From: Candidatus Liptonbacteria bacterium
GTDB taxonomy: Bacteria; Patescibacteriota; Minisyncoccia; UBA6257; 2-01-FULL-56-20
Length of the DNA: 55,516 nt
Direction: 5' to 3'
NCBI GenBank assembly: GCA_016186635.1
Contig: JACPLI010000016.1
Span: 1-55,516, forward strand
Shown here: piece after piece, positions 10,069-18,075 of the stretch
Numbering within the stretch: position 1 is the stretch's first letter
Layout: each line of letters opens with the position of its first letter
Translations under genes and position numbers: made by a program
The notes under the pieces: model-generated
Database searches by the model: none
Seen by the model: the letters and a program-made list of their open reading frames with translations, nothing else
Told to the model about the DNA's origin: nothing

Positions 10069-10839
10069 ATGGCAAAATCTGATATTACAGAAGCCATGCA
10101 ATCCGCCCTTGTAGGGTTGGGGTTAAACGCGAAGGAAGCGACGGTGTACCTCTCCCTTCTCTCGCTCGGACCCACCGCCATAAGGAAAATCGCGGAGCAC
10201 ACGGGCATCAACCGCGGCACCACGCACGATGCTTTGAAAGAACTCCAGCACAAGGGACTGGTTTCCTATTACCACAAAGAAAAACGCCAGCACTTCGTCG
10301 CCGAGGAGCCAAAGGCGCTCGCGAACCTTCTCCTCCGAAAAAAACAGGAGATTGAAGACACGGAGCGCGCCGTACACGAACTTATTCCCCGGCTCTCCTC
10401 GCTCTCGCGCGCCGCGGGCAGCCATCCCACGGTAAAGTACTACAGGGGAGGAAGCGGCATCCGCACCATCCTCGAGGACGTACTCGACTCTGCCGAGCGG
10501 CTCCCCAAAAAGGAGTACGCCGCGTACTCTTCTTCGTCCATTCGCCCCTATCTTTATCACAAGGATGCGTTCCCGAAATTTACCGACGAGCGCATCAAGC
10601 GGAAAATCGCAATGCGCGCCATCGGCATCGGCCCCGGCGGCGACATTCATGGTAAGGATGAGCGCAAGTGGCTCACGAAGGAAGAGAGCGCGCCCACCTA
10701 TACGATTCTCTATGCGGGGAAGGTGGCAATGATATCGGTAAGCGAGAGCGGCGTCCCTCACGGGCTCATCATTGAGGACGAGGGCATCTATACCACTCAA
10801 CTTCTCCTCTTTGATTCGCTGTGGAATTTACTTCGTTAA
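10069..10839 (+). CDS. TrmB-family transcriptional regulator
   Basis: N-terminal wHTH (LNAKEATVYLSLLSLGPTAIRKIAEHTGINRGTTHDALKELQHKGLV) plus ligand-domain-like C-terminus. Confidence 0.75.
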   Translation: MAKSDITEAMQSALVGLGLNAKEATVYLSLLSLGPTAIRKIAEHTGINRGTTHDALKELQHKGLVSYYHKEKRQHFVAEEPKALANLLLRKKQEIEDTERAVHELIPRLSSLSRAAGSHPTVKYYRGGSGIRTILEDVLDSAERLPKKEYAAYSSSSIRPYLYHKDAFPKFTDERIKRKIAMRAIGIGPGGDIHGKDERKWLTKEESAPTYTILYAGKVAMISVSESGVPHGLIIEDEGIYTTQLLLFDSLWNLLR

Positions 10840-10862
10840 AGCCGCGATTTGCCACTCCTCTC

Positions 10863-10906
10863 TTTTCACTATCCTGTCCGACGATCGTCGGACAGGATAG
10901 TGAAAA
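10863..10906. terminator. Bidirectional terminator-like perfect 44-nt palindrome
   Basis: TTTTCACTATCCTGTCCGACGATCGTCGGACAGGATAGTGAAAA between convergent genes. Confidence 0.75.
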
Positions 10907-10939
10907 ATCGTATCCGGAAACTCAATCCTGTGAGAATTG

Positions 10940-11683
10940 CTAACCCACCAAAAGCCCACGGACTATCTCAAGCTGCTCCTGCGTATTCACGCCAATAACT
11001 TCATGCGCGTCAACGGGAATCACCTCCACCTTGGCACCCTCTTCAATTGCGATTTGCACAAGGTCCGTAAGGTAATACTCCCCTTGCGCGTTGTGGGGTT
11101 TTATCTTTTTGAGATTCTCCAAGAGCCACGCCGCATCGAAACAGCAGAATGACGGGTTGAGTTCTTTAATTTCCAGTTCTTGCGGAGATGCATCTTTCTT
11201 CTCCACGCTCCGCAGAATTTTCCCATCCGCGCCGCGCACGAGCCGCCCGAAATCGTAGAACGGCTTCCGCCAGCCATCAAAATCCGGGACAGTGGTCGTG
11301 AGCATTGTGATTGCCGCGCCGCTCTTCGCGCGTGCTTCGGCGAGCCGCCGGATAGTGCCTGCCCCAATCATGCAATTATCCCCATAGAGCACAAGGATAG
11401 CATCTGCATTTCCCCGCAATGCTGTCTCCGCGCACTGCACCGCGTGCCCGGTCCCCTTCTGCTCCTCCTGCACCGCATAGTCGCACCGGCCCCCCAGTTC
11501 CGCGCGCACCCCATCCCCGTTTTTCCCCACCACCGCAAGCGGCTTCGCATCCACGCCCGAGGCAATTGCCGCGTCAAGCACACGCACCACCATCGGCTTC
11601 CCTCCGACCTCAAGAAACATCTTGGAGACGCCGTTCATGCGGGTACTCTTCCCTGCCGCGAGGATTACGATACGTGTGTGCAT
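10940..11683 (-). CDS. Sugar nucleotidyltransferase (GlmU N-terminal-domain-like)
   Basis: VILAAGKSTRM, EEQKGTGHAVQCAE, LYGDNCMI, NAQGEYYLTDLVQIA; no hexapeptide acetyltransferase domain. Confidence 0.75.
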   Translation of the reverse strand: MHTRIVILAAGKSTRMNGVSKMFLEVGGKPMVVRVLDAAIASGVDAKPLAVVGKNGDGVRAELGGRCDYAVQEEQKGTGHAVQCAETALRGNADAILVLYGDNCMIGAGTIRRLAEARAKSGAAITMLTTTVPDFDGWRKPFYDFGRLVRGADGKILRSVEKKDASPQELEIKELNPSFCCFDAAWLLENLKKIKPHNAQGEYYLTDLVQIAIEEGAKVEVIPVDAHEVIGVNTQEQLEIVRGLLVG

Positions 11684-11812
11684 TGCGATTAAGGATAAAA
11701 CGGCGGCGGCACATTTGCAAAAGCCGCTCTTCCGCGCTATACTCCCACATTATGAAAACCGACCCGCGCACCAAAACTTCGTTTGGTACAGGGCAGGCAT
11801 CCACCCTATAGC

Positions 11813-12031
11813 ATGAAGCAAGATATACATCCTCAATATTTCGATAAAGCGAAAGTAACCTGCGCGTGCGGGCACAGCTTTACTGTGGGCGCAACAAAAG
11901 AGGATATTCGCGTGGAAATCTGCGCGAAGTGCCACCCATTCTTCACCGGAGAAGAAAAACTCATCGACACTGCCGGCCGCGTGGATCGTGACTCCGACGC
12001 TCAAGAAACCTCGCCTCAAAAAGTCCGGTAA
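11813..12031 (+). CDS. rpmE: 50S ribosomal protein L31 (zinc-type)
   Basis: MKQDIHPQY...VTCACGHSF...[12 protein letters not shown]. Confidence 0.92.
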   Translation: MKQDIHPQYFDKAKVTCACGHSFTVGATKEDIRVEICAKCHPFFTGEEKLIDTAGRVDRDSDAQETSPQKVR

Positions 12032-12054
12032 AGAGTAGGTCCGCATCAATATGG

Positions 12055-12088
12055 GGAAGTCTGACTTCCCTGAGGAAGTCAGACTTCC
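12055..12088. terminator. Perfect 15-bp stem-loop between rpmE and prfA
   Basis: GGAAGTCTGACTTCC-CTGA-GGAAGTCAGACTTCC. Confidence 0.55.
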
Positions 12089-12104
12089 TGACATTGAGAA
12101 TAGA

Positions 12105-12836
12105 ATGTTGCAGAAAGTCATTCTCGAAATCCGCGCGGGGGCCGGGGGCGACGAAGCCACCATCTTCGCCGGAGACCTCGGCCGTATGTATCAACGGTAC
12201 GCCGCCCTGAAAGGCTGGGGATTTGCCGTCCTCGATAAAAACGAGACTTCTTTAAGCGGATTTAAATCACTCGTCGCGGAGGTGAAGGGAGAAGGCACCT
12301 ATGATGCCTTGAAACATGAGTCCGGCGTCCACCGCGTCCAGCGCGTACCCAAAACCGAAAAAGCGGGCCGGATTCACACCTCGACCGCTTCCGTCGCAGT
12401 TCTCCCGATTGTGGAAGCCAAGGAAGTAATAATCAACCAAGGGGACTTGGAAGTGAGCTTCTCCCGCGCAGGGGGTCCCGGCGGGCAAAACGTGAACAAG
12501 GTGGAAACCGCCGTGCGCATTCTCCATAAACCCACCGGCATCGTCGTCTCCTGCCGTGAAGAGCGCTCCCAGCACGCAAACCGCGAGAAGGCGCTTGAAG
12601 TCCTCCGCGCGAAGCTCTACGAAATCCAGAACGAAGCGACAAGCGACAAGGTACAAGCGACAAGGAGAGAACAAGTGGGCTCCGCCGACCGCTCGGAGAA
12701 AATTCGCACGTACAACTTCCCCGATGACCGGATTACCGACCACCGCTTCGGCGCGAAAGTGCATAACATCGAAAAAGTGCTGGACGGCGATTTGGATGTA
12801 TTGCTTAAGAAAATAAGTAAACAAGTGAATGCTTAA
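12105..12836 (+). CDS. prfA: Peptide chain release factor 1, lacking N-terminal domain 1
   Basis: [51 protein letters not shown]; start chosen downstream of the hairpin. Confidence 0.88.
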   Translation: MLQKVILEIRAGAGGDEATIFAGDLGRMYQRYAALKGWGFAVLDKNETSLSGFKSLVAEVKGEGTYDALKHESGVHRVQRVPKTEKAGRIHTSTASVAVLPIVEAKEVIINQGDLEVSFSRAGGPGGQNVNKVETAVRILHKPTGIVVSCREERSQHANREKALEVLRAKLYEIQNEATSDKVQATRREQVGSADRSEKIRTYNFPDDRITDHRFGAKVHNIEKVLDGDLDVLLKKISKQVNA

Positions 12837-12871
12837 AGGTTGAACCTTGAGAACCCCAAAGGTTCAACCTT
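12836..12871. terminator. Stem-loop AAGGTTGAACCTT...AAGGTTCAACCTT after prfA
   Basis: 13-nt complementary arms; same arms recur at 23571-23606. Confidence 0.55.
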
Positions 12872-12898
12872 GGCGAATAGAAACATAAATCCCCTTCA

Positions 12899-13330
12899 AT
12901 GAACTCAGGGCAAGCCGGCAAGGACTATATCGGCGTGGGATGCGGTGCGCTCATCGTGAATGCTCGCGGCGAGACGCTCCTCCTCAAGCGCAAGAGCCGG
13001 AATGAGATTGGCATGTGGTGCAAGCCCGGCGGCGCCGTGGAATACGGCGAAACGGTGGAGGACGCCGTGCGGCGCGAGGTGAGAGAGGAATTCGGAGTGG
13101 AAATCGAACTCCTCGAACCGCTAGGATTTACCAATCAGATTCTCTCCAAAGAAAAAGAACATTGGGTGGCGTTCCACTTTCTCGCTCGCATCACAAAGGG
13201 CGTTCCAAAGAACATGGAACCCGACAAAACCGAAACTTTCGGATGGTTCCCGATTAATAAGCTCCCCGAACCGCTCACGCAAACCACCCGCGAACCCGTG
13301 GAGGTGTATCTGAAACGGCACTGCTCCTAA
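12899..13330 (+). CDS. NUDIX hydrolase
   Basis: Nudix box GGAVEYGETVEDAVRREVREEFGV. Confidence 0.93.
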   Translation: MNSGQAGKDYIGVGCGALIVNARGETLLLKRKSRNEIGMWCKPGGAVEYGETVEDAVRREVREEFGVEIELLEPLGFTNQILSKEKEHWVAFHFLARITKGVPKNMEPDKTETFGWFPINKLPEPLTQTTREPVEVYLKRHCS

Positions 13331-13369
13331 AATGTCATAATTGGGACGATCGTTCCAATTATGACATTT
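13330..13369. terminator. Near-perfect palindrome between convergent Nudix and kinase genes
   Basis: AATGTCATAATTGGGACGATCGTTCCAATTATGACATT. Confidence 0.6.
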
Positions 13370-13395
13370 TGAATTTTGAAATTTGAAATTTGAGC

Positions 13396-14469
13396 TTAAA
13401 GTTTTAAAACCCCCGCGATCTGTTTGATAAGCGCCACTACAATCGCTGCGGGAAGAATGCTGTAGGAAGACACTCCGTCATCATCTTCCACCGTCCAGGG
13501 TTTCTCCGCAGTCGTTACTTTCTCTGTTTTCGGATTCCATTTGTACTCATATGCCGGCGTAAGTTCATACTCATCCGCATACCGTTGCGTCTCCTTCACG
13601 GGAATCGAATTGCGGAGAAAAATCTTCGGAATCCCCTGCAATTTTAGAAGCTCGCGGAAAATCTTGTCGTCGAGCTCGAGCCGCTTCCGGATGGGCCCGA
13701 TACCCAACTCATCGCCTTCCTTCGCCACCATCCGCGCCCCGTTGCACGAGGGATTGTCGCAGATGAGGTAAAACTTTTTCTTCTCCTTGTCGTAGCCCAC
13801 TTCTTTGGTAGTTAAAAGCTTCAATCCGCGCGGGGTTTTGCAAATGGGGCAGACCACGCGCGACTTCATTCGCTCATCAATCACCCGCTCCGGCACATCA
13901 ATGAAAATGAAAAAATCCGGGTCATTGCGATAACCAATGAGCTCCTTCAAAAAGAGCGAGTGCGTAATCTGGTCAATCGCCCGCGGAAATCCATCTATAA
14001 AAAGCGCCCGCTTTGGCCGCTTCGAAATTTCGTATTTGATGAGCGCAAGAATAAGCTCCGAAGGGACAAGTGTCGTCTGGCTTCTCCCCTCGATAAGATT
14101 AATCGTGTCTTCGATCGAATGAAACCCGCGGTAATTCCTCCCGAGGAATTCGATGAGGTCGTTCCTGTGCTCGTCGGACGAAAGACTCGCATGCACGTCC
14201 CGCACCACGTCTCCGATCGAGATGTGCTGGACATGTTCTTCCCCCACCGCTTCCATAAAAAGTTTGGAGTAGGTGCCCTTCCCGGAATTCTTCTTGCCAA
14301 GGAGATAGCCCACAAACGTTTTCTTCGCGAGATATTTCTTGAGCTTTTTTATTTCCGCTCCCGCCTTTGCCTGGAAATACTTTTTCCGGTCCTTCGGGTC
14401 GCTCAAATTGAACTTCCGCCGCACGCCGTCGGTTTTGGTCTTGAATAATGGGAAATGAATGCCCTTCAT
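13396..14469 (-). CDS. Adenylate/nucleoside monophosphate kinase family protein with N- and C-terminal extensions
   Basis: Walker A-like GKKNSGKGTYSKLF, FIDGFPRAIDQ, Cys cluster CPIC...CDNPSC in the LID position. Confidence 0.75.
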   Translation of the reverse strand: MKGIHFPLFKTKTDGVRRKFNLSDPKDRKKYFQAKAGAEIKKLKKYLAKKTFVGYLLGKKNSGKGTYSKLFMEAVGEEHVQHISIGDVVRDVHASLSSDEHRNDLIEFLGRNYRGFHSIEDTINLIEGRSQTTLVPSELILALIKYEISKRPKRALFIDGFPRAIDQITHSLFLKELIGYRNDPDFFIFIDVPERVIDERMKSRVVCPICKTPRGLKLLTTKEVGYDKEKKKFYLICDNPSCNGARMVAKEGDELGIGPIRKRLELDDKIFRELLKLQGIPKIFLRNSIPVKETQRYADEYELTPAYEYKWNPKTEKVTTAEKPWTVEDDDGVSSYSILPAAIVVALIKQIAGVLKL

Positions 14470-14750
14470 ATCACAAAAAGGAAAAGGAGCGAGAATACTA
14501 GTGTAATAACAGCTACAGAAGCAACAACCCTTAGAGCAGACTTCTGCTTATTTTTATCCTCTTTATGCAACCCAAAGACAAGAGCTAGCGGACCGGAAAT
14601 AAGCACGAACAGGGAAAACCAAAACAATAAAATTTGAGGCACTATGCAGGGGATACCCGAACCACAGGTAAATCCAATTGGAATCCACAGAACATAAGCA
14701 ACTACAGGCACACCTAGAGTGATAAACAAAATAAAGATTGGGTGGATCAT
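14466..14750 (-). CDS. Small membrane protein, unknown function
   Basis: Three hydrophobic segments; packed between neighbours with short overlaps. Confidence 0.55.
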   Translation of the reverse strand: MIHPIFILFITLGVPVVAYVLWIPIGFTCGSGIPCIVPQILLFWFSLFVLISGPLALVFGLHKEDKNKQKSALRVVASVAVITLVFSLLFLFVI

Positions 14751-16165
14751 TTTTTATTCTTTTGTTTCTTAATTTCAATACCAAGTTCATCTAACTGCGA
14801 CCTTTCCACCTCGGACGGCGCCGTCATCACGGACGTGTACCCGCCCGCGCTCGCGGGAAACGGTATCACTTCGCGGACACTTTTCTCACCCAACGCGGCA
14901 TAGATAAACCGGTCGAACCCGGGCGCGATGCCGCCGTGCGGCGGCGCGCCGTATGCAAAGGCATTCAAGAAATATGAGAATTGCTCTTTTTGTTCCTTAC
15001 TGAAGCCGATGAGGTCAAATATCTTCTCCTGAATCTTCGCCTCGTGAATACGCACGCTCCCGCCGCCCACCTCGAAGCCGTTCAAGACCATGTCGTGCTG
15101 GAGCCCCCGCACCTTCATGGGGTCGGTGTCCAAAAACGGCACGTCATCGGGGTGCGGCGCCGTGAACATGTGATGCGACGGCGCAAACTTTGCCGCGCCG
15201 GAGCCGTGGAAAAAGTCCTCTTTAGTCTGCTCGGTGAAGAGCGGGAAGTCGAGCACCCAGCAAAAGGCAAGCTCGTTGGGGTTGCTTTTGTCCTTGCGCA
15301 AATCCGGTTTGTCGTTGCCGTATTTCGCTTTCGCTTCCTTGTGCGTGAGCCGCGGCCACGGCGTCTGCATGATTTTCTTCTCCGGGAATACGGCGGCGCA
15401 GAGCTTCGTAAATAAGTCCTCGGTGAGGACTAAAATATCCTCCTGCATCACGAAGGACATTTCCATGTCGAGCTGGGTAAACTCGCCATATGCCCGGTCC
15501 GCACGCGGGTCTTCGTCGCGGAAGCACCGCGCAATCTGGAAGTACTTTTCGACGCCCGCAATCATAAGGAGTTGCTTATATTGCTGGGGAGACTGCGGCA
15601 AGGCATAAAACTTTCCATGCTGAAGCCGCGACGGCACAAGGAAGTCGCGCGCGCCTTCCGGCGTGGACTTCGTCAAAATCGGCGTGTCAACTTCCCAAAA
15701 ACCCTTCTCTATTAAGTAGTTCCTGATAAACCGCGCCACCTCGTGCCGCACGCGGAGATTGCGCTGCATCCGCTCCCGCCGCAGGTCAAGATAGCGATAT
15801 TTCATCCGAACCTCCTCGTCCACGTCGTACCCGTCAGAGTCAATAGGAATCGGAGTCGCCTCCGAGGCGCTCATAATTTCGAGCGTTTTTGCACTTACTT
15901 CGTAGTGTCCCGTCGGAGTCTTCTCGTTCGCCATCGCGGGCGGCCGTTTCTTCACTTCACCGGTGACTTTCACGACATACTCAAGCCGCAAGTCATTCGC
16001 ATTTTTTATGCTCGAACCCAGCACCACCTGCGCAATACCGCTCCGGTCCCGGAGGTCAATAAAGACGAGCTTCCCGTGGTCGCGCCGCGCATGCACCCAA
16101 CCCAAGAGAGTTATCTCTTGTCCTTCCTTCTTTACTATGTCTATCGCATAAACTCGATTCTGCAT
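14747..16165 (-). CDS. aspS: Aspartate--tRNA(Asp/Asn) ligase lacking GAD insertion
   Basis: GWVHARRDHGKLVFIDLRDR, SPQQYKQLLMIAGVEKYFQIARCFRDEDPRADR, GGGSVRIH; start at MQNRVYAID. Confidence 0.95.
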   Translation of the reverse strand: MQNRVYAIDIVKKEGQEITLLGWVHARRDHGKLVFIDLRDRSGIAQVVLGSSIKNANDLRLEYVVKVTGEVKKRPPAMANEKTPTGHYEVSAKTLEIMSASEATPIPIDSDGYDVDEEVRMKYRYLDLRRERMQRNLRVRHEVARFIRNYLIEKGFWEVDTPILTKSTPEGARDFLVPSRLQHGKFYALPQSPQQYKQLLMIAGVEKYFQIARCFRDEDPRADRAYGEFTQLDMEMSFVMQEDILVLTEDLFTKLCAAVFPEKKIMQTPWPRLTHKEAKAKYGNDKPDLRKDKSNPNELAFCWVLDFPLFTEQTKEDFFHGSGAAKFAPSHHMFTAPHPDDVPFLDTDPMKVRGLQHDMVLNGFEVGGGSVRIHEAKIQEKIFDLIGFSKEQKEQFSYFLNAFAYGAPPHGGIAPGFDRFIYAALGEKSVREVIPFPASAGGYTSVMTAPSEVERSQLDELGIEIKKQKNKK

Positions 16166-16308
16166 GATTGTAGAACTCGAAATTATCAATTTCCAATGTT
16201 CAATTTTCAATGAGTGTCCAATGACAAAATTGGATAGTTGAATATTAATTGAAAATTGTGAATTGATACTTGAAAATTATTGAGTCCAATCTGCTATACT
16301 ATACCTAA

Positions 16309-16797
16309 ATGCTTGATTTTTCTCAAATGCTTGCACGGTTCGCGGTTGCGCTCGTATTGGGCGCAATTATGGGGCTTGAGCGGGAATCGGCGGGCAAGGA
16401 AGCGGGGGTGCGGACAGGAATGCTCGTCTCGGGAGGCGCGGCGCTCTTCACCATCGCGGGTCTTGCACTCCCCTACCTCCTCGCCGCCAATCCCGAGGCC
16501 GCCCAGGCAATTATCATTAACAATGCTGGGGTCTTCGGCGTCATTGCGAATATCGTCGTGGGCATCGGCTTCATCGGCGGCGGCATCATCATCAAGACCA
16601 CGGAGCATGTGCACGGGCTCACCACCGCGGCGGTGGTCTGGGTTATGGCGGCAATCGGCATGCTTGCCGCGCTCGGACTCACGGAGTTCGCCGCAGTAGC
16701 AACGGTGGTAAGCGCAGGAATGCTTTTTATCCTCCGGAAACTGGGCATCTACGAACTGGTGAAACCGAAAAACGCTCCTACATCGAAGGATGTTTAA
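16309..16797 (+). CDS. MgtC/SapB family protein
   Basis: MLDFSQMLARFAVALVLGAIMGLERE...GIGFIGGGIIIK...VWVMAAIGMLAALG. Confidence 0.88.
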   Translation: MLDFSQMLARFAVALVLGAIMGLERESAGKEAGVRTGMLVSGGAALFTIAGLALPYLLAANPEAAQAIIINNAGVFGVIANIVVGIGFIGGGIIIKTTEHVHGLTTAAVVWVMAAIGMLAALGLTEFAAVATVVSAGMLFILRKLGIYELVKPKNAPTSKDV

Positions 16798-16805
16798 ATA
16801 AAAAG

Positions 16806-16836
16806 CATCCCGCCCTTCCAATGGAAGAGCGGGATG
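16806..16836 (-). terminator. Rho-independent terminator of rnpB
   Basis: Minus strand CATCCCGC-CTTCC..GGAAG-GCGGGATG followed by CTTTTTATTT. Confidence 0.8.
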
Positions 16837-17283
16837 GCAATTCGGTAAGCCGGATTCTGTGCCTTCGACTTGCGTCGAAGCGGCAATCATTTGTCTGGGG
16901 CCCCGCGTACAATAGATTTTCATCTATCACGCGGCCACGTGATCGCGGAGCGATTCTACGTGGCTTGATTGCTCGCGGGCTCTGGCGACTCAAACCAATG
17001 CTTTCGCATTGGAGTACGGTCTTGCACCCGGTAAGGATTTTGCCGTTTCACTTCCGCTTTCTTATCCCTATAGCGGAATTAAACCAATCTAGCTTGGGAT
17101 AGGGTCTTCCCTCGGGTTTCCCCTCGGGACGTCACTGCTCGCACCTCTAAGCTTGCGCTCGGCGGCTGTTAGCCGCTACGTATACTGGTGAACTAGCATC
17201 TAGAAACTAGCTACTAGCAACCAGCGTGGTGTCCGGACTTTCCTCTCTTCAACTTGCGTCAAAGAGCGACTGCCTGAATTGCT
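16837..17283 (-). ncRNA. rnpB: RNase P RNA
   Basis: Minus strand GAGGAAAGTCCGGACACC near 5' end, AGAATCCGGCTTACCG near 3' end, terminal GCAATTC/GAATTGC pairing (P1). Confidence 0.93.
17192..17226. repeat. 7-nt-phased repeat array inside rnpB
   Basis: ACTAGCA|TCTAGAA|ACTAGCT|ACTAGCA|ACCAGCG. Confidence 0.85.
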
Positions 17284-17315
17284 CTTTTTTTATATCAAAT
17301 TAACCATAAAAGTCA

Positions 17316-17357
17316 AATCCACACTTACCCATTCGTACGAATGGGTAAGTGTGGATT
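17316..17357. terminator. Perfect 42-nt palindrome abutting the RNase HI stop codon
   Basis: AATCCACACTTACCCATTCGTACGAATGGGTAAGTGTGGATT. Confidence 0.6.
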
Positions 17358-17993
17358 CTAGTGAAACCCCAAGTCCGCCGGATTATGCGCCCCGGAAATC
17401 CGGAGTACTTCCCCGCCTTGTTTCTCGAATTCTTTTCGGAGCGCAGCCACCTCGCGCGCGAGCCGGAAGGTTTCTTCGGGCACGTCTTTCTTTATCCGCC
17501 ACTTGCTCCAAAACTCAATCACAAGCTTGCTGTCACCGAACACTTTCTCCACTCCCTCCTGCATCGCAATCTCGAGCGCGTGCTTGCACGCAAGGAGTTC
17601 GCCGTAATTGTTTGTAACTTCCTTTCCCAACGCGTGTTTCTTAAAGCGGTTCAACTCCTCGCGCGGCAATGCCCTGTGCAAAAGATTCTTGCCCTTCTCA
17701 TCTGTCACGCTTACCTCCACCCCTTCCCCGCGCCCCGTGCCTGCGTCGAAGTAAATCCCCGGCGCAAGCTCCTGCACGTGCTTCACCGCATAATCCGCCC
17801 CCAGCGCGAGCCACTTCTCCGCTTCTTCCCTCGCCTTGAATCCCTTGAACCGCGCGCTCTGTTTCCCCAACACCAGTTTTTCCGCCTCGCCCCACCCCTC
17901 GGCAACGCCCTCTCCACCGCCGGGGATGCGCCACGCGTAGTACTTTTTTGACACTTTCTTCTTATCCCCGAAAAGGTTTTGCTCTTTCTTCAT
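17358..17993 (-). CDS. Ribonuclease HI-like protein with N-terminal hybrid-binding (caulimovirus VI-type) domain
   Basis: KKYYAWRIPGG...KFKAREEAEKWL-like N-terminus; YFDAGTG, NNYGELLACKHALE, DSKLVIEF, AHNPAD. Confidence 0.8.
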   Translation of the reverse strand: MKKEQNLFGDKKKVSKKYYAWRIPGGGEGVAEGWGEAEKLVLGKQSARFKGFKAREEAEKWLALGADYAVKHVQELAPGIYFDAGTGRGEGVEVSVTDEKGKNLLHRALPREELNRFKKHALGKEVTNNYGELLACKHALEIAMQEGVEKVFGDSKLVIEFWSKWRIKKDVPEETFRLAREVAALRKEFEKQGGEVLRISGAHNPADLGFH

Positions 17994-18030
17994 AGTGAAT
18001 GGCTTGGGATTCGGGATTCCTCAGTCTGCC

Positions 18031-18062
18031 GAAGTCGAACTTCCTTAGGGAAGTTCGACTTC
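18031..18062. terminator. 14-bp perfect stem-loop downstream of zinc-ribbon gene A
   Basis: GAAGTCGAACTTCC-TTAG-GGAAGTTCGACTTC. Confidence 0.55.
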
Positions 18063-18075
18063 CAAACATTGATTC

